64,000 nt of DNA, taken from Butyricicoccus porcorum (GTDB lineage Bacteria; Bacillota; Clostridia; Oscillospirales; Butyricicoccaceae). The notes under the pieces are model-generated. The model made no database searches and was not told the origin of the DNA. It was given only the letters and a program-made list of their open reading frames with translations. Below, in pieces: positions 62,369-64,000 of the stretch; positions within the stretch are counted from its first letter, which is position 1; each line of letters opens with the position of its first letter. The stretch is from positions 257,134-321,133 of the forward strand of contig NZ_NHOC01000005.1 of the NCBI RefSeq assembly GCF_002157465.1, read 5' to 3'. Position numbers and translations under genes: made by a program.

Positions 62369-63426
62369 AGCGAATCAACGGGCGGCAGACAACCTGCCTG
62401 CTGCTGGTCGTACTGAGCGGCTGGTCGCTGACCATGACGGCGGAAAACGGGCGCAACGGCTGGATTGCACTCGCGCTCGCCTGTGCATGCAGCCTGCCGC
62501 TTGCGGCGCTGTGCTGCCTGCCGTCGGAGCGCATGCCGCAGGCGCAGTGGTTTGATCTGCCTGCAGCGGCGTTTGGCTCTGTCTTTGGCGGGCTGTATCT
62601 GACCGTGCTCACCGCACTGGCATTCTGGTCGCTGTGTATGTCCGTGCTGGGTGGTGTGATTTTCCTGCGCACGGTATCCGGCGGGCAGTGGCCGGTCTGG
62701 CTGCTGACGGTGGCAGTGCTTTTGTGCGCGGCAGCGGCGGCACAGAGCGGGATCGAACGGCTGGTGCTGTGGACGGAACCGGTCGTCTGGGTGGTTGTGA
62801 TTGCACTTGCGGTGTCGCTGCTGCTCAGCGTGCGCCAGCTCGACTGGAACCAGCTCTGGCCAATGCTGTCCGGCGGCTGGCAAACCGTACTGCCGCGCGC
62901 GTATCTATTGCTGTCTGTGCCGTTTGGCGAGGTATTTTATGCGGCAGCGGCGCTTGGCGGGACAGGAAGCCAGACGCGCACCGGGCTGCTGCGCGCCTGT
63001 GTGCTGGCAGGCGTGCTGCTCTGCCTGCTGTATGTGCGCAATATCTGCCTGCTCGGCGAAGCAGGTGCACAGGCGGTATTTTATCCGTCCTATACGGCGG
63101 CAAGCGTGCTGGAATTTGGAAAATCCTTTCAACGCGGTGAGGTTCTGATTTCCGGCAGCCTGATTGTCTGCACGGTTGCGCGTGCGGCGCTGCTGCTCGA
63201 CTTCCTCTCGGGCAGCGTGCAGGCAGTCGCACGGCACGGCTCCGGGCAGCAGATCGTATGGGGCGCGGCAATCCTGACCGGAGTTGTCTGTACAATGGCC
63301 GCCGGGACAAACCGTTCGTTTGCAGATGCGCTGCATTTGTACCAGCTGGTGCTGTTTCCAGTTGTACTCGCTGCGGCGGTCTTGCTGGCAATCGGCGTGT
63401 GTATCCGGACGAAAAAACAGGGTTAG
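62365..63426 (+). CDS. gerB: Spore germination permease GerB-type (B subunit)
   Basis: The B subunit, related to amino acid permeases (APC superfamily), which forms the membrane core of the receptor with GerA and GerC. The 353-residue protein has ten hydrophobic segments, starting with the conserved INGRQTTCLLLV pattern. It overlaps gerC by ATGA. The order A-C-B is common in Clostridia. Its stop codon is immediately followed by a miniature element, so the operon's own terminator may be missing or supplied by that element. Confidence 0.92.
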   Translation: MKRINGRQTTCLLLVVLSGWSLTMTAENGRNGWIALALACACSLPLAALCCLPSERMPQAQWFDLPAAAFGSVFGGLYLTVLTALAFWSLCMSVLGGVIFLRTVSGGQWPVWLLTVAVLLCAAAAAQSGIERLVLWTEPVVWVVVIALAVSLLLSVRQLDWNQLWPMLSGGWQTVLPRAYLLLSVPFGEVFYAAAALGGTGSQTRTGLLRACVLAGVLLCLLYVRNICLLGEAGAQAVFYPSYTAASVLEFGKSFQRGEVLISGSLIVCTVARAALLLDFLSGSVQAVARHGSGQQIVWGAAILTGVVCTMAAGTNRSFADALHLYQLVLFPVVLAAAVLLAIGVCIRTKKQG

Positions 63427-63586
63427 ACGCTATCTGAAAACCTAGAAAATGACGAATATTTCGCAAAGACGAGATCGATTCGAGGCAACAGCATGCGGGA
63501 ATCCTTCCGGATTTCAAGTGTTGTTCATGATGAAGCGACCCGTATTTGCAGAAATAGTCAAAATGTTCGACTTTTCAGATACGCCC
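63426..63586 (-). mobile_element. 161-bp MITE-like element, copy 2 (inverted)
   Basis: Reverse complement of copy 1 at 54783-54943 with scattered substitutions but the same length. Ends are ACGCTATCTGAAAA and TTTTCAGATACGCC. It begins at the last base of the gerB stop codon. No coding frame is present. Confidence 0.8.
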
Positions 63587-63598
63587 TGGAAACAAAAA

Positions 63599-63632
63599 AA
63601 AAGAACTTCGACCGTTGATCGAAGTTCTTTTT
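63599..63632 (-). terminator. Terminator of the tRNA-Leu cluster
   Basis: AAGAACTTCGA pairs with TCGAAGTTCTT, with poly-A on the left giving the U-run. Confidence 0.9.
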
Positions 63633-63635
63633 TCA

Positions 63636-63721
63636 TGGTGCAGATGGGGGGACTTGAACCCCCATGTCCTTGCGAACACTAGTACCTGAAACTAGCGCGT
63701 CTGCCATTCCGCCACATCTGC
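63636..63721 (-). tRNA. tRNA-Leu (anticodon CAG), copy 1
   Basis: An 86-nt class II tRNA with encoded CCA. The anticodon loop TTCAGGT between CTAGT and ACTAG gives CAG. A long variable arm (TGTTCGCAAGGACA) and T-arm GGTTCAAGTCC are present. Last gene of a leucine tRNA cluster. Confidence 0.97.
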
Positions 63722-63845
63722 ATGCTATATTTGATTGGTGTCCCCTATTTTACACGGTGGAGACAGCCGGGCGGGGCATATCGCCTGATCCGCATAACAT
63801 AAAAAGAAAAGAATATCGGAGCAAAGCGCTTGCCTCGCTCCGATG

Positions 63846-63931
63846 TGGTGCAGATGGGGGGACTTGAACCCCCATGTCCTTGCGAACACTAGTACCTGAA
63901 ACTAGCGCGTCTGCCATTCCGCCACATCTGC
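63846..63931 (-). tRNA. tRNA-Leu (anticodon CAG), copy 2
   Basis: Identical over all 86 nt to the copy at 63636-63721, 124 bp upstream of it in the transcript. A recent tandem duplication or gene conversion. Confidence 0.97.
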
Positions 63932-63935
63932 ATAT

Positions 63936-64000
63936 TGGTGCGACTGACCGGACTTGAACCGGTACGGTTGCCCACACGCCCCTCAAACGTGCGCGTCTGC
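63936..64000 (-). tRNA. tRNA-Leu (anticodon GAG), partial at window edge
   Basis: The 3' part of a class II tRNA with encoded CCA. The anticodon loop TTGAGGG within a CACG(T)/(G)CGTG stem gives GAG. The 5' acceptor strand and D-arm lie beyond the window. Confidence 0.88.

Noticed and set aside
1-64000. CRISPR array or prophage
   Set aside because: No regularly spaced short repeats and no phage structural, integrase or lysis genes were found.

Overview
The window is 64 kb of a spore-forming, strictly anaerobic member of the Clostridia. GC content is moderately high (I estimate 55-60 % by eye). The evidence for the organism type is gene content. There are sporulation and germination genes (gpr, spoIIP, a gerA-gerC-gerB operon, ricT/yaaT), an [FeFe]-hydrogenase maturase (hydF), a thiC under a TPP riboswitch, a glgC/glgD glycogen locus, strong AGGAGG ribosome binding sites and sigma-A type TTGACA/TATAAT promoters. 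The order Oscillospirales (Butyricicoccus/Agathobaculum-like) is my best guess; no rRNA is present to confirm it.

Layout. 0-6.6 kb: tRNA-Arg, glpK, an M16 peptidase, a small membrane protein, then rpsO-pnp. 6.6-9.4 kb: a candidate structured RNA, TPP riboswitch-thiC, and a DUF3267 zincin-like membrane protein. 9.4-15 kb: a dispersed repeat, a phosphohexomutase, and a pair of Gfo/Idh/MocA oxidoreductases around an AraC regulator, one of which is broken by an internal deletion. 15-20 kb: hydF, a marR-degV pair, and ricT. 19-25 kb: a leftward femAB-alr-decarboxylase-holB-ricT operon, preceded by a short queG-like gene. 25-29.5 kb: serC-serA, a GntR regulator and a YbaK deacylase. 29.5-36 kb: a D,D-carboxypeptidase, DUF1294, a CDF cation exporter, pyrC and a sodium:solute symporter. 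36-43.2 kb: a leftward Wal-like envelope locus (nudix, a HAMP/PAS membrane protein without a kinase domain, YycH-like, YycI-like, murA, walJ, rlmH). 43.5-49.6 kb: the glycogen genes glgB-like, glgC, glgD, glgA. 49.7-56.3 kb: cinA, an AT-rich secreted-protein cassette, thiI, a membrane protein, a 161-bp miniature element and nifS. 56.3-57.1 kb: two tandem type I toxin-antitoxin-like units. 57.1-63.4 kb: rpsT, then gpr-spoIIP and the ger operon. 63.4-64 kb: a second copy of the miniature element in the opposite orientation, then a leucine tRNA cluster that runs off the window.

How the genes work together. FemAB, alanine racemase, MurA, the D,D-carboxypeptidase and the Wal accessory proteins serve cell-wall synthesis and its surveillance. 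NifS and ThiI form a sulfur-transfer pair. SerC and SerA supply serine. GlgC, GlgD and GlgA make glycogen, but the GlgB-like protein in that locus has lost its catalytic residues.

The points most worth following up are: (1) a GlgB homologue lacking the GH13 nucleophile and acid/base; (2) a WalK-like sensor that ends after its PAS domain; (3) two tandem toxin/antisense units whose sense and antisense RNAs share nearly the same 5' leader; (4) a pair of 161-bp MITE-like elements; (5) an AT-rich secreted protein plus membrane protein cassette that could be a bacteriocin-type system; (6) a family of GTGCGC-hairpin repeats at gene ends; and (7) a structured RNA upstream of the thiC riboswitch.
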